Notes: generated from the letters alone by a model not told the origin. Positions 1 through 7,821 are shown, numbered from the stretch's first letter. The stretch is 64,000 bases of DNA from Brevundimonas goettingensis (GCF_017487405.1 NZ_CP062222.1:434001-498000), one strand, 5' to 3'. Numbers and translations are program-made.

Positions 1-267
1 AACCTCGGCCTCCAGCCGGGCGGCCTCGGCCAGATCGCCGGTGGAAGCGGCGGTGAAGTCGCCGCGCTCGACCCGACCGCCGGGGAAGACCCATTTCGAG
101 GCCATGAAGACATGCCCGGGCGCGCGGCGGCCCATCAGCACCTCGGGGCCTGTGGCTCCGTCGCGGAACAGGATCAGGGTCGCCGCATCCTTGGGCCGCA
201 TCCGCCCGCCGACGCGCGGGGCGTCCTTCAGGTCCTGCCGGGCGTCAAAGGGTTCGGGCTCGCTCAC
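1..267 (-). CDS. Nudix hydrolase family protein, N-terminal part (cut by window edge)
   Basis: Eighty-nine codons are visible, reading leftwards out of the window, so the Nudix box itself is not seen. The visible part has a strand-turn-strand start (AATLILFRDG), then VLMGRRAPGHVFMASKWVFPGGRVE, the substrate-side beta sheet that precedes the Nudix box in NUDT19-like hydrolases. Such enzymes cleave nucleoside-diphosphate-linked compounds or CoA derivatives. I chose the GTG at 267 as start; the frame stays open upstream into the VOC gene, so a start further up cannot be excluded. It is the last visible gene of a leftward operon with the VOC protein and the membrane protein. The family is fairly sure; the substrate is unknown. 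Confidence 0.7.
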   Translation of the reverse strand, partial: MSEPEPFDARQDLKDAPRVGGRMRPKDAATLILFRDGATGPEVLMGRRAPGHVFMASKWVFPGGRVERGDFTAASTGDLAEAARLEAEV

Positions 268-305
268 CCGGTCGTCATAGGGCTGGGAGGCAGGCGTGAA
301 CAGGG

Positions 306-662
306 TCAGCGAACCGCGCGGCCGATGCGGACCAGGGTTCCGTTGGGATCGCTGACCGCGAACTCATACGTCCCCCAGGGCTTCAGGTGCGGCGTGCCGG
401 GCTCGATGATCAGGTCGCGGACCCGGTCGGCGACGGCGTCGACGTCCTCGACATAGAGGTAGAGGCCCAGCGGATTGTCCTCGACCGTCGCCGGCCAGCC
501 GGTGACCCGGTTCAGGTGCAGTCGCCAGCCCCTGCTGTCGTCCAGCAGCCGGTAGTGGCCGTGATCGCTGGTCACCTCCAGCCCCAGCCGGCGATAGAAG
601 GCGGTGCTGGCGTCCAGATCGCTGGCGGGGACGATGGCGGCGATGTGGTGGGTGTCGGTCAT
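306..662 (-). CDS. VOC (glyoxalase/bleomycin-resistance fold) protein
   Basis: The product has 118 residues. It opens with HHIAAIVPASDLDASTAFYRRLGLEV, the first beta-alpha-beta module of vicinal-oxygen-chelate proteins, and ends with YEFAVSDPNGTLVRIGR, the second. This fold holds a metal or small ligand between two modules; members include glyoxalases, dioxygenases and antibiotic-binding proteins, and nothing here decides between them. The start ATG overlaps the stop of the upstream membrane-protein gene (ATGA at 659-662), which argues for translational coupling and for this start over upstream ones. It lies in a three-gene leftward operon divergent from a TetR regulator. Confidence 0.8.
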   Translation of the reverse strand: MTDTHHIAAIVPASDLDASTAFYRRLGLEVTSDHGHYRLLDDSRGWRLHLNRVTGWPATVEDNPLGLYLYVEDVDAVADRVRDLIIEPGTPHLKPWGTYEFAVSDPNGTLVRIGRAVR

Positions 663-1312
663 CGAATCTGGCCCCGGATCAGCTGGACGCCGACGATCAG
701 CGACCAGACGGCAAAGATCGTCAAGGCGATCACAGCCGGAAGCAGGCTGAAGTTCCCGTGGCCGTGCATCAGCCACCAGCCGGAGAGGACGGCGACCCCG
801 ATCCCGAGGACGCCCGCGACCCGGGTCATCGACCGCTGACGCAGCATGCGTACGGCCCAAAGGGCGCAGGCGGCGCCGATCAGCACCATGCCGAAGAAGG
901 CCAACACCTGATTGAGGGCGCCGAAGGGGGCGGCCTGAAGGCGGGCCAGCTCGGGATTGGCGGCGTGGGCCATGATCCGGGGCACGGTGAAGCCGTTGAC
1001 CAGGGCCGCACCGATCAGGGCGATCATGCCGCCGTTGAAGGCCATGGCTCCGGCCCGCACCGACAGATACTGCTCGCCCAGTCGACGTGGCAGGGCGGAG
1101 GCCCCGGCCATCAGGATCAGGATGCAGGCGATCATCCCGCCGTGGACGAGGCCATTGCTCCAGTCGCGCATCAGATGGCCGTCGTCCGGCCCGTGCAGGG
1201 AGGTCGGGTGGTGCAGCATCAGGAACAGCGCGGCGAGTGTCCCGCCCAGGATCAGCCCTCCCGCGAGGCGGTCCTCGGCCTGCCTGTCCACTGCGTTGAT
1301 TTCGTCCGTCAT
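659..1312 (-). CDS. Six-helix integral membrane protein of unknown function
   Basis: A 217-residue protein with about six hydrophobic segments (roughly residues 17-35, 55-72, 85-105, 130-150, 160-178 and 185-210) joined by short polar loops. Histidines sit near the membrane edges (LHHPTSLHGPDDGH, WLMHGHGNF). I do not recognise a named family. It is the first gene of a leftward operon with a VOC protein and a Nudix hydrolase, and is divergent from a TetR-family regulator. A perfect inverted repeat at 1391-1420 between the two starts makes repression of this gene by that regulator likely. This is inference from context only. Confidence 0.75.
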   Translation of the reverse strand: MTDEINAVDRQAEDRLAGGLILGGTLAALFLMLHHPTSLHGPDDGHLMRDWSNGLVHGGMIACILILMAGASALPRRLGEQYLSVRAGAMAFNGGMIALIGAALVNGFTVPRIMAHAANPELARLQAAPFGALNQVLAFFGMVLIGAACALWAVRMLRQRSMTRVAGVLGIGVAVLSGWWLMHGHGNFSLLPAVIALTIFAVWSLIVGVQLIRGQIR

Positions 1313-1390
1313 CGGCCCCTCCTGAATGGGTCGCTTGAGGGTGGCGAGGCGCGGGGGGCGAGGCGAGGGACGATCGGCGACGGAGTCCGC

Positions 1391-1420
1391 TTCCGGACTT
1401 TTGTCGCCGATTGTCCGGAA
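1391..1420. promoter_or_regulatory. Perfect inverted repeat, candidate TetR-family operator
   Basis: Arms TTCCGGAC (1391-1398) and GTCCGGAA (1413-1420) are exact reverse complements separated by 14 bases. The site lies between the divergent membrane-protein gene and the TetR gene, 44 bases before the latter's start. Position and symmetry fit an operator for a dimeric regulator controlling both directions; binding is inferred. Confidence 0.5.
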
Positions 1421-1464
1421 CGGGACGGCTGAACAGGCGTCGCCGGATGCCCTATCGTGCGGCC

Positions 1465-1983
1465 ATGACCTATGAAACGCAGGAGACGGACCGACGCATA
1501 CGCCGCACGCGGGCGGCGATCTCGGAGGCCTTCATCCGGCTAATGTTCTCGCGCCGCTATGATGCGATCCGCACGGCGGATGTGATCGCCGAAGCCGGGG
1601 TCGGGCGCTCGACCTTCTATGAGCATTTCCGCAACAAGGACGAGGTGCTGGTCGCGGTGATCGACCCCCTGTTCATCCCGCTGGCGGACGCCGCCGTCGG
1701 GCGCGGCGACGTCTACCGGCTGCAGGCCATGCTGGCCCATCTTTGGGAGCAGAGGTCGCTGGGGCGAATGCTGTTCGCCTCGGGCTTGCTGGACAAGCTG
1801 CAGCGCAAGTTGGCGGCGATGATCGCGGTGCGGCTTGAGGGGATGGGCCGGGAGGAGCCGGCCGCCCTGATCGCGGCCGGGGCGGCGGCGGGCCAGCTGG
1901 CCATGCTCAAGCAATGGATGACCGGCGAGGTTGCCTGCCCCGTCCCCGACCTGGCCCGGCAGCTGGCGAAGCGGACGGTCTAG
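1465..1983 (+). CDS. TetR/AcrR family transcriptional regulator
   Basis: A 172-residue regulator. Residues 10-56 form the TetR DNA-binding domain: RRTRAAISEAFIRLMF, then DVIAEAGVGRSTFYEHFRNKDEVL, with the recognition helix GRSTFYEHF. The rest is an all-helical ligand-binding and dimerisation domain of divergent sequence. I chose ATG 1465 because the protein then begins shortly before the first helix; an ATG at 1447 in frame would add six residues. The gene is divergent from the membrane protein/VOC/Nudix operon, its probable target, and its stop overlaps the stop of the convergent MFS gene (1980-1983). The effector is unknown. Confidence 0.85.
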   Translation: MTYETQETDRRIRRTRAAISEAFIRLMFSRRYDAIRTADVIAEAGVGRSTFYEHFRNKDEVLVAVIDPLFIPLADAAVGRGDVYRLQAMLAHLWEQRSLGRMLFASGLLDKLQRKLAAMIAVRLEGMGREEPAALIAAGAAAGQLAMLKQWMTGEVACPVPDLARQLAKRTV

Positions 1984-3143
1984 GCGGCCGCCGCGATCGG
2001 CCTGCGCGGCCGGGCGAGGAACAGGGCGAAGACCAGACCCGCCGCAGCGGCTACGGCTCCGGCCAGGGCAACGGCCGGAAGGCCGAGCCCGCCCGCGATC
2101 ACCGCCCCGCCCAGGGCCGCGCCGATGGCGTTGCCGAGGTTGAAGGCGCCGATGTTGACGGCCGAGGCCAGGTTGGGCGCATCGGCGGCGGCGGTCATGA
2201 CCCGGACCTGCAGCGGCGGCACGAGGGCGAAGCTGGCCACGCCCCACAGGAAGATCACCACCGCGCTGGGGCCTGCGAAGGGCATCAGGGCGGCGAAGGC
2301 GACCAGCAGGATCGCGAGGGCGGCCAGGGTGACGATCAGGGTGCGGTCCACCGACCGGTCCGCGAACCGCCCGCCGAGCCAGTTCCCGAGTGTCAGGCCG
2401 AGGCCGTAGGTCACCAGCATGGCGGTGACGAAGCCGAGCGAGGCGTGGGTCTGCTCCTTCAGGATCGGGGCGATGTAGGTGAAGACGGTGAACATGGCGC
2501 TGGACCCGATCACGGTCAGGGCGAGGGCCGAGAGCACCGGGCCCCGCGTCAGAACGCGCAGCTCTGTCGCGACGTCGCCGCCGGTGGGCGCCGGCAGGGC
2601 GGGCAGGGTCAGGCGCAGGGCGGCCATGACCAGGGCGCCGATGCCCGCGATGCCCCAGAAGGAGGCGCGCCAACCGAGCACGTCTCCGGCCCAGGTCGCC
2701 AGCGGCACGCCGATGACGTTGGCGATGGTCAGGCCCATGAACATGGCCGCGACCGCGCCCGCTCTTCGGTTCGGGGCGACGAGGCCCGCTGCCACCACCG
2801 AGCCGACGCCGAAGAAGGCCCCGTGGTTCAGGGAGGTCACGACCCGGGCGATCAGCAGCATCGTATAGTCGGTCGAGACCGCCGACAGCAGATTGCCGAG
2901 GGTGAAGATGCCGACGAGCCCGATCAGCAGGGTCCGTCTGGGAACCCGGCCGGTGGTCAGGGTCATTAGGGGCGCGCCGAGCATGACGCCGAGCGCATAG
3001 GCGCTGATCAGCAGGCCCGCCGTGGGGACGGAGACGCCGAGATCCGTCGCCATCACGGGCAGCAGACCCATGGGGGCGAACTCGGTGACGCCGATGCCGA
3101 AGGCGCCGGCCGCGAGGGCGAGGAGGGGGAGGTTCAGTTTCAT
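1980..3143 (-). CDS. MFS transporter, DHA1 drug/sugar efflux type (AraJ/YdhP-like)
   Basis: A 387-residue major facilitator with twelve predicted membrane segments. The N-terminal half carries FGIGVTEFAPMGLLPVMATDLGVSV and SAYALGVMLGAPLMT, followed by the cytoplasmic loop TTGRVPRRTLLIG, the pattern of the DHA1 group containing AraJ, YdhP and CmlA-like exporters. These move drugs, sugars or amino-acid derivatives outward by proton antiport. The gene starts 12 bases after the aldo-keto reductase stop, so the two form an operon divergent from a LysR regulator. That suggests a detoxification pair: reduction of a carbonyl compound followed by export. The substrate is not predictable. Confidence 0.85.
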   Translation of the reverse strand: MKLNLPLLALAAGAFGIGVTEFAPMGLLPVMATDLGVSVPTAGLLISAYALGVMLGAPLMTLTTGRVPRRTLLIGLVGIFTLGNLLSAVSTDYTMLLIARVVTSLNHGAFFGVGSVVAAGLVAPNRRAGAVAAMFMGLTIANVIGVPLATWAGDVLGWRASFWGIAGIGALVMAALRLTLPALPAPTGGDVATELRVLTRGPVLSALALTVIGSSAMFTVFTYIAPILKEQTHASLGFVTAMLVTYGLGLTLGNWLGGRFADRSVDRTLIVTLAALAILLVAFAALMPFAGPSAVVIFLWGVASFALVPPLQVRVMTAAADAPNLASAVNIGAFNLGNAIGAALGGAVIAGGLGLPAVALAGAVAAAAGLVFALFLARPRRPIAAAA

Positions 3144-3155
3144 GGTTGTCTCGGC

Positions 3156-4190
3156 TCAGACGAGCGGCGGGTTGAGGCGGACGAAGCCGGCCTGCTGGCG
3201 ATAGGGGGTGTGGGGATAGGCGGGCAGGACATCGCTGGCGGCGTCGAGCAGGGCGACCTGTTCGGGCGTCAGGGTCCAGCCGACGGCTCCGAGGTTCTGG
3301 CGCAGCTGGTCCTCGTTGCGGGCGCCGATGATGACCGAGGAGACGGTGGGGCGTTGCAGCAGCCAGTTCAGGGCGATCTGGGGCACGGTCTTGCCGGTCT
3401 CGGCGGCGACGGCCTCCAGCGCATCGACGACGCGGTACAGGTGCTCGTCCTCGACGGGCGGGGCGAAGACGGCGGTGTCGTGCAGGCGGCTGCCCGCCGG
3501 GATGGGGGCGTCGCGGCGGATCCTGCCGGTCAGGCGGCCCCAGCCGAGCGGGCTCCAGACCAAGGCGCCGATGTTTTGATCCGCCGCCAGCGGCATCAGG
3601 TCGGCCTCATAGGCCCGGCCGATCAGGGAATAATAGACCTGATGGGCGACGAAGCGGGGGCGGGCGTCGCGCTCGGCGACCGCTTGCGCCTTCATCAGGG
3701 CCCAGCCCGGATAGTTGGACACGCCGGTGTAACGGACCTTGCCCGCGCTCACGAGCGTATCAAGCGTGGCCAGCAGCTCCTCGGCCGGGGTCGAGGCGTC
3801 GAAGGCGTGGAGCTGAAGCAGGTCGATATGGTCGGTGTGGAGGCGCTCCAGCGCGTCCTCGACCGAACGGATGAGCCGGCTGCGTGAGACGCCCCAATCG
3901 CCGGGGCCGTCGCCAGTCGGCAGGCCGGTCTTGGTCGAGATCAGCACCTGATCGCGGCGCCCCTTGATGGCCTCGCCGAGCACCCGCTCGGAGGCGCCGT
4001 CGGAATAGACGTCGGCGGTGTCGAACAGATTGACCCCCGCCTCCAGGCAGATGTCGATCAGGCGGCGGGCCTCGTCGACGTCGCTGGTCCCCCAGGCGCC
4101 GAACAGCGGTCCGGAGCCGCCGAACGTCCCCGTGCCGAAGCTGAGAACGGGCACGCGAAGGCCCGAGGCGCCGAGTTGACGATATTCCAT
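3156..4190 (-). CDS. Aldo/keto reductase
   Basis: A 344-residue NADPH-dependent TIM-barrel oxidoreductase. The AKR catalytic tetrad is visible: Asp and Tyr in NLFDTADVYSDGASE, Lys in STKTGLP and His in LLQLHAFD. The C-terminal cofactor loop VIIGARNEDQLRQNLGA is typical of the AKR11/YghZ-like group. It reduces aldehydes or ketones in the cytoplasm. The ATG at 4190 was preferred because GGAG lies about ten bases upstream; an in-frame ATG at 4205 would add five residues. It is the promoter-proximal gene of an operon with the MFS exporter and diverges from a LysR regulator 86 bases away. Confidence 0.88.
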   Translation of the reverse strand: MEYRQLGASGLRVPVLSFGTGTFGGSGPLFGAWGTSDVDEARRLIDICLEAGVNLFDTADVYSDGASERVLGEAIKGRRDQVLISTKTGLPTGDGPGDWGVSRSRLIRSVEDALERLHTDHIDLLQLHAFDASTPAEELLATLDTLVSAGKVRYTGVSNYPGWALMKAQAVAERDARPRFVAHQVYYSLIGRAYEADLMPLAADQNIGALVWSPLGWGRLTGRIRRDAPIPAGSRLHDTAVFAPPVEDEHLYRVVDALEAVAAETGKTVPQIALNWLLQRPTVSSVIIGARNEDQLRQNLGAVGWTLTPEQVALLDAASDVLPAYPHTPYRQQAGFVRLNPPLV

Positions 4191-4207
4191 GACTGATCGC
4201 TCCATGA

Positions 4208-4221
4208 TGTGTCCGGGCACA
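4208..4221. promoter_or_regulatory. Short dyad, candidate LysR binding site
   Basis: TGTG-N6-CACA lies in the 86-base gap between the divergent aldo-keto reductase and LysR genes. Short interrupted dyads of this kind are usual LysR-family sites. It is one weak motif, so confidence is low. Confidence 0.3.
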
Positions 4222-4276
4222 GATGGACGTGGACTCAAGCGAGGTTTAGTGGGGTCTCAGGCCAAGGATATTTGCT

Positions 4277-5182
4277 TTGAACGCACAGGTGCAGTCCGGA
4301 ACGGATCGGGCGCGGGAGATGGAGGTCTTCGCCGCGGTGGTCGACGCCGGCAGTCTGTCGGCCGCAGGACGACGGCTGGGGCTGACGCCCTCGGCGGTCG
4401 GGCGGACCGTGGATCGGATCGAGGCCCGTCTGGGCGTGCGGCTGATGATCCGGACCACGCGGCTTCTGACCCTGTCGGCCGAGGGGCAATCCTATCTGTC
4501 GGCGGCGCGGCGCATTCTGGCGGATATCGAGGACGCCGAGCAATCGGTATCCGACCAGGGCGCGCCGAGGGGACGGCTGAGGGTCAGCGCGGGCCTGGCG
4601 CACGGGCGGATGGTCATCGTGCCCCTGATCCGGGAGTTCACCGCCCGCCATCCGCACATCCTGATAGACATCGGCCTGACCGATGTCGTGGTCGATGTGG
4701 CGGCGGGGCAGGCCGATGTGGCCATCCGCTTCGGTCCTCTGGCCGACAGCGGCCTGACGGCGCGCAAGCTGGGCGAGACCGGCCGGGTCGTGGTGGCCTC
4801 GCCGGACTATCTGGCGCGGCGGGGCGAGCCGGAGGTTCCGGAGGACCTGCTGACCCACGACTGCCTGAACTTCAACTTCCGCCGGGCCGAGCCGGTCTGG
4901 CCGTTCCGGCGCGACGGCCGCGACTTCGCCCTGACGGTGCATGGGCCGGTAGAGGCCAACAACGGCGAGACCCTGACCCAGCTGGCGCGGGACGGGGTCG
5001 GCATCACCCGGGTGGGCGCTTTCAGCGCCGTGGACGATATCCGCGATGGGCGGCTAGTCCCCCTGCTGGAGGCCTTCAACCCCGGCGACCGCGAGCCGAT
5101 CCATGCGGTCTTCGTCGGCGGGGCCAATATGCCGGCGCGGGTTCGGGTCTTCATCGACTATCTGACGGAACGGCTGGCCTAG
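4277..5182 (+). CDS. LysR family transcriptional regulator
   Basis: A 301-residue regulator. Residues about 14-72 form the winged helix-turn-helix (FAAVVDAGSLSAAGRRLGLTPSAVGRTVDRIEARLGVRL), and residues 100-300 form the periplasmic-binding-protein-like effector domain, with DVAIRFGPL typical of the AaeR/DmlR-like subgroup. I took the TTG at 4277 because AAGGA lies eight bases upstream at 4264-4268; an ATG at 4319 would cut into the first helix. It is divergent from the aldo-keto reductase/MFS operon, which by the usual LysR logic it activates. The co-inducer is unknown. Confidence 0.87.
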   Translation: MNAQVQSGTDRAREMEVFAAVVDAGSLSAAGRRLGLTPSAVGRTVDRIEARLGVRLMIRTTRLLTLSAEGQSYLSAARRILADIEDAEQSVSDQGAPRGRLRVSAGLAHGRMVIVPLIREFTARHPHILIDIGLTDVVVDVAAGQADVAIRFGPLADSGLTARKLGETGRVVVASPDYLARRGEPEVPEDLLTHDCLNFNFRRAEPVWPFRRDGRDFALTVHGPVEANNGETLTQLARDGVGITRVGAFSAVDDIRDGRLVPLLEAFNPGDREPIHAVFVGGANMPARVRVFIDYLTERLA

Positions 5183-5266
5183 GCTTCGTTTCCGGGAAGG
5201 GTGGTCGGGCGCGCGTTCGGACCCGGGACGGACGACGACGACCTCAACCGATCAGGGCTTCGACAC

Positions 5267-5491
5267 CTAGGCGATGATGTCGGGCAGGATCTGGCTCTCG
5301 ATCTTAACGATCTCGTCGCGCAACTGCAGCTTCTTGCGCTTCAGCCGGGCGATGCGGAGCTGGTCCGGGATCGGCATGTGGCCCAAGGCCTCGATGGCGG
5401 CGTCGAGGTCGGCGTGCTCCTGCCGCAGGTGCTTGACCTCGTCGTGCAGCGCCAGCTCGTCGTCAGTCAGGAAAGGTTGGTCGTCGTTCAT
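5267..5491 (-). CDS. DUF465/YdcH family small protein
   Basis: A 74-residue, highly charged helical hairpin protein. The pattern LTDDELALHDEVKHLRQEHADLDAAIEAL, then DQLRIARLKRKKLQLRDEIVKIESQI, is the DUF465 (YdcH) signature: two long helices with a basic LKRKKLQLRDEI segment. The family has no established function. It is the last gene of the ubiX/TIGR02444 leftward operon, 57 bases downstream of the second gene. A second DUF465 gene lies 1.3 kb away at 6781-6954 on the other strand. Confidence 0.85.
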   Translation of the reverse strand: MNDDQPFLTDDELALHDEVKHLRQEHADLDAAIEALGHMPIPDQLRIARLKRKKLQLRDEIVKIESQILPDIIA

Positions 5492-5548
5492 GAATCAGTC
5501 CTGCCCTTCCCCCCAGGAACGGCCGCTGGATTTATACCCGACCGCAGC

Positions 5549-6019
5549 TCAGGCCGGAAGGCGCTCTGACAGGACAACCAGCGCCGGACGGGGGATGACG
5601 CGGGCCCAGAGACGCGCGGTCTCGACCAGTCCCTCGATGGCGCGGCGCGGCGAGCCGGACGGCGCGGGCGCCAGGGCCTCCAGCGCCTCCAGCAGCTTGC
5701 GCTCGGCCAGAAGCTCGACCGCCTTGATCTGTTCACGCACGGCCTCGCGCGCGGCATCGTCGATGTCGGGGATGGGCGCCTTCAGAGTGCGGCGAATGGC
5801 GCGCAAGGGGCTGACGGCGCTGCCGTCCCAGGCCCGGGCCGTGTCGCAGGCGGCCTCTATGTCGTCCTCGACCGGCCGCCGCCCGGTCTCGGCGACCCAG
5901 GCGGCCCAGAGCAGCAGGGGCACATTCTGTTCGGCCGCGTCCTGCAGGTGCAGGCAGGCGTCCGCCACGCCCGGCGCCGCATAGGCCTTGAGCGCCCAGT
6001 CCCAGAGGCCGTCGCTCAT
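5549..6019 (-). CDS. TIGR02444 family protein
   Basis: A 156-residue protein matching the TIGR02444 (DUF2390) pattern: LWDWALKAYAAPGVADACLHLQDAAEQNVPLLLWAAWVAETGRR near the N terminus, followed by a helical C-terminal half. The family is known only from sequence and has no assigned reaction. It overlaps the stop of ubiX by four bases (ATGA, 6016-6019), so it is translationally coupled to a flavin prenyltransferase; a link to prenyl-FMN or ubiquinone metabolism is possible but unproven. Confidence 0.8.
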   Translation of the reverse strand: MSDGLWDWALKAYAAPGVADACLHLQDAAEQNVPLLLWAAWVAETGRRPVEDDIEAACDTARAWDGSAVSPLRAIRRTLKAPIPDIDDAAREAVREQIKAVELLAERKLLEALEALAPAPSGSPRRAIEGLVETARLWARVIPRPALVVLSERLPA

Positions 6020-6654
6020 GCCTCGGCGGGCCCCTTCAGGCCGTCCCAGCGCTTCACCGGCGACCAGTCGAGGCCAAACAGGTCCAGCGCCCGACCGACC
6101 GACTGATCCACCATCTCGGCGATGGAGGTCGGTTTGGCGTAGAAGGCCGGCAGCGGCGGGGCGATGGTCGCCCCCATCTCGGCCAGAGACGTCATGGTCC
6201 GCAGATGACCCAGGTGCAGCGGCGTCTCGCGCACCATCAGCACCAGCGGCCGCCGCTCTTTCAGCACCACGTCGGCGGCGCGGGTCAGGAGGGACGAGGT
6301 CACCCCCGTGGCGATTTCGCTCATGGTCCGGACCGAACAGGGGGCGACAATCATCCCCAGGGTCCGGAACGAGCCCGAGGCGATCGAAGCGCCGACATCA
6401 TTCAGCCGGTGCGTCACATCGGCGCGTCCGGTCAGGTCATCGGGCGTCAAGTCCGTCTCCTGCGACAGGGTCAGCAGGGCCGCGCGGGTCACGACCAGAT
6501 GGCTTTCGACGTCCAGCTCCCTCAGGGCATCCAGCACGCGAACGCCGTGGATCACGCCCGAAGCCCCCGAAATTCCGACCACTAGCCGGGCCCGATCCTG
6601 GGGGCGACCGGAGGTCGCAGGGTTCCGTACAGCTCCGTTCACATCAGGGTCCAT
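6016..6654 (-). CDS. ubiX: Flavin prenyltransferase UbiX
   Basis: UbiX joins dimethylallyl phosphate to reduced FMN to make prenylated FMN, the cofactor of the UbiD decarboxylase in ubiquinone synthesis. The sequence shows the N-terminal phosphate loop LVVGISGASGVIHGVRVLDAL, the central VAPCSVRTMSEIATG segment and the C-terminal LVLMVRETPLHLGHLRTM with the conserved RETPL motif. The ATG at 6654 gives 212 residues; an in-frame GTG at 6672 would add six. Both leave an N-terminal extension of roughly 20 residues before the core, which is more than in enterobacterial UbiX. First gene of an operon with a TIGR02444 and a DUF465 gene. Confidence 0.92.
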   Translation of the reverse strand: MDPDVNGAVRNPATSGRPQDRARLVVGISGASGVIHGVRVLDALRELDVESHLVVTRAALLTLSQETDLTPDDLTGRADVTHRLNDVGASIASGSFRTLGMIVAPCSVRTMSEIATGVTSSLLTRAADVVLKERRPLVLMVRETPLHLGHLRTMTSLAEMGATIAPPLPAFYAKPTSIAEMVDQSVGRALDLFGLDWSPVKRWDGLKGPAEA

Positions 6655-6780
6655 TTTGGGGGTCAGACTCACCGGGTCCGGAACAGTTTCAAGGTCTTGG
6701 CGACGTCACTCAACCGTGATTTCCCAGACCGCCGATCCGGGCGCTCACTGTGTGGTCCCTTAGACATGGAGGCGCAAGCC

Positions 6781-6954
6781 ATGACCATCGAAGCTCGTAT
6801 CCGGGAGTTGGGAAATCGGCATCGTCAGCTGGATGAGAATATCCAGCGGGAGCTGATCCACCCGTCATCGGATCCGCTGCAGGTCAGGGAGCTCAAGCGA
6901 AGAAAGCTCCGATTGAAGGAGGAGATTACCAGTCTCGAGGCCCGGGCAGGGTAG
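6781..6954 (+). CDS. DUF465/YdcH family small protein (second copy)
   Basis: A 57-residue protein, MTIEARIRELGNRHRQLDENIQ then VRELKRRKLRLKEEITSLEAR, again the DUF465 two-helix pattern with the basic LKRRKLRLKEEI core. The start at 6781 is fixed by GGAGG at 6768-6772; an ATG at 6766 contains that Shine-Dalgarno sequence and is unlikely. Function unknown. It is monocistronic, followed by a strong intrinsic terminator at 6983-7018. Confidence 0.85.
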   Translation: MTIEARIRELGNRHRQLDENIQRELIHPSSDPLQVRELKRRKLRLKEEITSLEARAG

Positions 6955-6982
6955 CCCGGGGGAGTACCAAAATCAGAATTGG

Positions 6983-7018
6983 AAAGGCCCCGGAGACTGC
7001 TTTCCGGGGCCTTTTTTC
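6983..7018 (+). terminator. Intrinsic terminator after the DUF465 gene
   Basis: The stem AAAGGCCCCGGA (6983-6994) pairs with TTCCGGGGCC (7002-7011) around a short loop and is followed by TTTTTT (7012-7017). It lies 29 bases past the DUF465 stop. Confidence 0.9.
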
Positions 7019-7020
7019 CT

Positions 7021-7065
7021 CCCCACGCAGTGGGGAGGGGGACCACGGCGCGATTGCGCCGTGGT
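7021..7065. repeat. REP-like palindromic element
   Basis: Two adjacent perfect hairpins: CCCCAC/GTGGGG (7021-7035) and ACCACGGCGC/GCGCCGTGGT around GATT (7042-7065), joined by a G-run. It fills the gap between two convergent genes. The form matches dispersed palindromic repeats seen in high-GC alphaproteobacteria; other copies lie outside the window, so its repeat nature is inferred. Confidence 0.55.
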
Positions 7066-7080
7066 GGAGGGGCTAACCCC

Positions 7081-7746
7081 CTAGTCCTTCGTGCCGAAGA
7101 CCGAGGCGGCGGTCGGCTCGGCGGTGCGGCGCTCGGCGGCTTCGGGGACGAACTCTTCCTCGACGACTTCCGGCTCGACCGGCTGCAGGACGCCGCCGCC
7201 CTTCTTGAGGTCGTCCTTGTTCTTCTTGGCCGCGGCCTTGGAGATCAGGTCGTCGAGAACCAGCTGGCCGACCAGACCCAGGGTCACCGGATCGACCGGC
7301 TTGATGTTGGGGCTGTTCCAGTGGGTGCGGTTGCGCACACTCTCGATGGTGGACTTGGTGGTGCCCAGCAGCTTGGCGATCTGGGCGTCGGTCACCTCGG
7401 GGTGGTTGCGCACGAACCAGGCGATGGCGTCCGGACGGTCCTGACGGCGCGAGACCGGGGTGTATTTCGGGGCCGGTTTGTTGGACTTGAGCAGTTCGGC
7501 GTGACGGCTGACGACCGCCTGCATGCGGTAGTCGGGGTTGTCCTGGGCCTTGTCGAGCTCTTCGCGCGTCAGCTGGCCGCCGGTGATGGGGTCGACGCCG
7601 CGGATGTCGCGGGCCACGTCGCCGTCGGCGATGCCGCGCACTTCCAGCGGGTGCAGGCCGCAGAAATCAGCGATCTGCTCGAAGGTCAGAGAGGTGTTAT
7701 CCACCATCCAGACCGCGGTGGCCTTGGGCATGAGGATGTCGGTCAT
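7081..7746 (-). CDS. trcR: Cell-cycle transcriptional regulator TrcR (DUF1013)
   Basis: A 221-residue DUF1013 protein. The N-terminal part, AVWMVDNTSLTFEQIADFCGLHPLEVRGIADGD, is a degenerate helix-turn-helix; a second one follows at about residues 120-150 (HPEVTDAQIAKLLGTTKSTIESVRNRTHW). The middle holds conserved DPITGGQLTREEL, and the C-terminal tail is acidic and proline-rich. In Caulobacter-type bacteria this family is annotated as the cell-cycle regulator TrcR. ATG 7746 was chosen because conservation begins at MTDILMPKATAVWMVD. A hairpin lies in its leader at 7798-7821. Convergent with the DUF465 gene. Confidence 0.85.
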   Translation of the reverse strand: MTDILMPKATAVWMVDNTSLTFEQIADFCGLHPLEVRGIADGDVARDIRGVDPITGGQLTREELDKAQDNPDYRMQAVVSRHAELLKSNKPAPKYTPVSRRQDRPDAIAWFVRNHPEVTDAQIAKLLGTTKSTIESVRNRTHWNSPNIKPVDPVTLGLVGQLVLDDLISKAAAKKNKDDLKKGGGVLQPVEPEVVEEEFVPEAAERRTAEPTAASVFGTKD

Positions 7747-7797
7747 GGGCGTAAGTCCCGGAGGTTCGACCCGGTTTGACGGGTTCTGGATACAACG

Positions 7798-7821
7798 GCG
7801 CCCGACCTTTCGGCCGGGCGC
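7798..7821. promoter_or_regulatory. Hairpin in the trcR leader
   Basis: Arms GCGCCCGACC (7798-7807) and GGCCGGGCGC (7812-7821) pair with one mismatch around a TTTC loop, 52 bases upstream of the trcR start. No U-run follows on either strand, so it is not a terminator; its role is unknown. Confidence 0.4.
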
